Below, piece by piece: positions 61,501 to 64,000 of a stretch of DNA of 64,000 nucleotides. The DNA is from Hydractinia symbiolongicarpus (lineage: Eukaryota > Cnidaria > Hydrozoa > Anthoathecata > Hydractiniidae). Position 1 is the first letter of the stretch, and every line of letters starts with the position of its first letter. Below the pieces are notes generated by a model that worked only from the letters and a program-made list of their open reading frames with translations, ran no database searches and was not told the DNA's origin. Location: assembly GCF_029227915.1 (NCBI RefSeq), contig NC_079886.1, forward strand, positions 8,122,001 to 8,186,000. Reading direction: 5' to 3'. Both the position numbers and the translations under genes were made by a program.

Positions 61501-64000
61501 TAATTTTTGCGGTGAAAAATTCAATGAGTGCAGATCTATCAATAGAAATATTACAAGCACATTTAGAAGTTATTATCTCAGTGGCTTAAATTTATGCCAT
61601 GATGTCTTATATTGCAAAAAAAAAACCTGAAACATAGAATGTATATTTAAATGCTTTTTCGTTTGTATGTAAACCCACTTGACTTCTATAGAACAGATGA
61701 TAACATGTAAAAAATTTCCACTGTAAAAGTTATCCCTAAAAAACTTTTTAAAGCAGAAATTAAAACTTAATTGAATCGGCTTAAACATCTTGATTACTGA
61801 TTGAGTGATTGATTCTTTAATATCATTGATACTTGCGATTATTACAATGTTTATCTGATGGCTCGCTAGGTTATAGAAAACCAGTGCGGACATAATATAG
61901 TAGAAAAAATGAATCAATGTTAAAGATTGTCCCCATAAACAATTTAATACACCGTTTATTTGTAAGGCACTCGTACTTTTAACTTGAATTAAGATCTTGG
62001 GTTATTTGGTTAGATCCAAAATCTTCACTGTTGTTAACTTTAGGGGACGTCTGTACATTTCGGTTTTGTAATTTGTCAAAATTTCTTAGATCATCGCGTG
62101 AATTGCGCTAGTGTGGGTATTAGAAAAGTGCGGCTGGAGCTTTTTTAACGATGGTTGCCTGACGTTTCAGTCAGAGTTCAACTTTTGCATCCTACTAACT
62201 GCAGAGTATTGGTTAGGTGGTCTTTGGTCATTAGGTAAATAAAAAAACAAAGAAACAAAATCTAACAAATATGTCCAGGGTTGTAGTGACGCGTAAGTGA
62301 TAAGTATAGGTATCATAAATAAAACATCAAAATATCGGTCATGAACTTCCTTTTTCGTAATTATTGTGTTATTCGTGTTTTCACGACTTCTCACCAAGAG
62401 ATGTTGAATTGCTCAGAAGAGTGCAGGGGGCTTTCAAAATAATGTGATATAAACAAAATAGATACATGATAACATAACCTTTAAAATAAAACAAAGAATA
62501 AAATCTGTGCAACTTTGTATCTTTCGTTTTGAAAGACCATTAAATTGTTATTCAGATTTCTCTAAGGTTCTTTTAAGTTGTGTCTGGAATATTTTATATA
62601 CCAGGAAATAAAAATTGTTACAAATGGAGCGGTCTGTTAAATGCCTTTAAAATGATAAGAGGGAAGAGATTATTTTACGATAAATATCCATGTATAGTGA
62701 GAAACTAATTGGGCTATTAAATGAATGGGAGTTATAGAACACGTCGTTTCTCCACCTTTAGTCCGTCCGTCATGTTTCAGCAGGAAATAATGTTTCGTAT
62801 ACTCAACCTCCGGAAATTGGCAGTCACACAAAAAATAAAAAAATCCGCCTACTTTTTCTCTTTTTTGTCTCTGTGATTGGAGCTTACTACGCAGCTAATT
62901 TTTGACGTTTTCACTAAAACTATAAGTGACCGGTTAGTACAATATTTGCATGATTAGGAGATTTAAACTTAATATGCGGTTTGCCTAAACTAATCATCTT
63001 GATAGGGGTAATATCAATTTGAATATTATCAGGATAGACTCTTGACGTACATGCGATGGGAAAATCGTTTTGGCAAAAAAGTTTGTAATTTAAAGATGAC
63101 GAATTTTGAAGACCTAAGATTTTAATATAACCGCATTGTTTGCTTTTGGTATTTAAGTATTTCCTATCACGTGTACAATTCGTAAACGACTTGTTCTGAC
63201 TTTTAGACGTCCCACATTAGAAAGAAAAAAGATTTTTTTTTGAGTTTTGCTTTATTTGCCGACATTAAAGAATTGTTTACTATCTACAGAAAATATTAGC
63301 GTAATTGGAATGTCAACGTCAAAAAAGAGGGCATTTGTTTTTCCCCTGATATTAAAACTCATTTTACTAACCAAACTGTATTACTCGACTTTTCTTTCCT
63401 TGATTTAAGGGCAGAAACTTTTCGCAGGGGGGGGGGGGGATTTTGGCGAATTTCGGCTACAATAAAAATGATTATCAAGATTAACTTTTCTCGTTTTATT
63501 ACGCTTTTAAATAAAACAATGCTTTTCGCTGTCCAATCCTTCCGATTTTAAAAGACCATTGGTGTAAACCAAGGTCCAGATTATGAAAGTCTCTGCACTT
63601 AAAATTAGTCAATTTTAATGGAAAATCAGTATGAAAAGAATAATTGCTTCCTACCAAAAGAATTTGTAAACTACTTTCATTTCGCAAAACTTAAAAAGAA
63701 GAAGAAAGAAAAAAAATCACAACCCACTGATGCCGCTCATTTCCTGCCAGATAACATTTTTGTATCTATAGCAATTTGTTTTAAAGTAAATCCCTTAGTT
63801 GTTAGACCTATTACATGAGTCAAAATCTATTTTAAAAGTTAATCTAAGGTTGTAGTGAACTTAGCAACTGAAGGCCAAACATACAAAAATTCGATCATGT
63901 CTGTCTAATGAGAGACATTTCAACGTATAGATATGAAAATTTTAACAGTCGCTGTTTGGTGCTAGTTTATTTAGAATGTTGGCTAAACCTGCCCTAAGCT
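55553..64000. other. upstream region of the homeobox gene, gene-free
   Basis: About 8.4 kb with no gene I can support. An A-run of about 16 bases lies at 59930-59946 and a run of 13 G at 63427-63439. A minus-strand frame at 56251-56526 ends in a protein-like stretch (LNSVTVSRTPSPLNLLEDS) after an acceptor-like CTAACAG, but nothing links to it. The length and lack of repeats near the homeobox promoter would suit distal enhancers; that is inference. Confidence 0.4.

Noticed and set aside
1-64000. CRISPR arrays, operons, tRNA or rRNA genes
   Set aside because: Spliced genes and GT-AG introns show a eukaryotic nuclear sequence; no regular spacer array and no tRNA or rRNA motif was recognised by eye, though a covariance search was not possible.

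Overview
This is an AT-rich metazoan nuclear window with GT-AG introns of roughly 0.1-3 kb, short exons and abundant DNA transposons. There are three spliced host genes, a THAP/YqaJ transposon, a pogo/Tigger transposon and many MITE-like inverted repeats. That mix fits a cnidarian, possibly a hydrozoan, but this is inference from composition and element types and no marker in the window proves it.

Layout. 1-8342 has no convincing gene; it holds a ~434-bp inverted-repeat element (906-1339) and a 1,042-bp TTAA-flanked element (7039-8080). 8343-14504 (+) is a ten-exon D-3-phosphoglycerate dehydrogenase gene (504 aa, first step of serine synthesis), with a MITE in one intron. 14787-15137 is another MITE. 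16388-18074 (-) is a wrecked Ty3/Gypsy-type retroelement. 18154-23096 is a 4.9-kb TA-flanked transposon with 86-bp terminal inverted repeats. It carries two convergent genes: an apparently intact THAP/DDE transposase, and a SWIM-YqaJ-PHD protein broken by one in-frame stop. 23853-26637 is a pogo/Tigger element. Its two-exon transposase has one frameshift and a C-terminal PCNA-binding-like motif, and its single intron contains an antisense HIRAN-domain gene. 26897-38277 (+) is a complete twelve-exon OS-9 gene (782 aa, ER lectin of ERAD) whose start lies only ~260 bp from the Tigger end. 38278-52700 and 55553-64000 are mostly gene-poor, with repeats and a few exon-like scraps. 52713-55552 (-) is a three-exon homeobox gene (214 aa) with an eh1-like motif, a paired-like homeodomain and Cys in place of Phe at homeodomain position 49.

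The host genes are functionally unrelated: serine synthesis, ER quality control, and transcription control. The ~10-kb stretch between PHGDH and OS9 is a transposon landing zone. The most interesting candidate is the Tigger element, which pairs a transposase bearing a PIP-box-like tail with an antisense intronic HIRAN-domain passenger gene. Both motifs point to replication-fork or PCNA biology. Exon junctions were assembled by hand from splice signals and reading frame; the phase closes without remainder in PHGDH, OS9, the homeobox gene and the THAP transposase.
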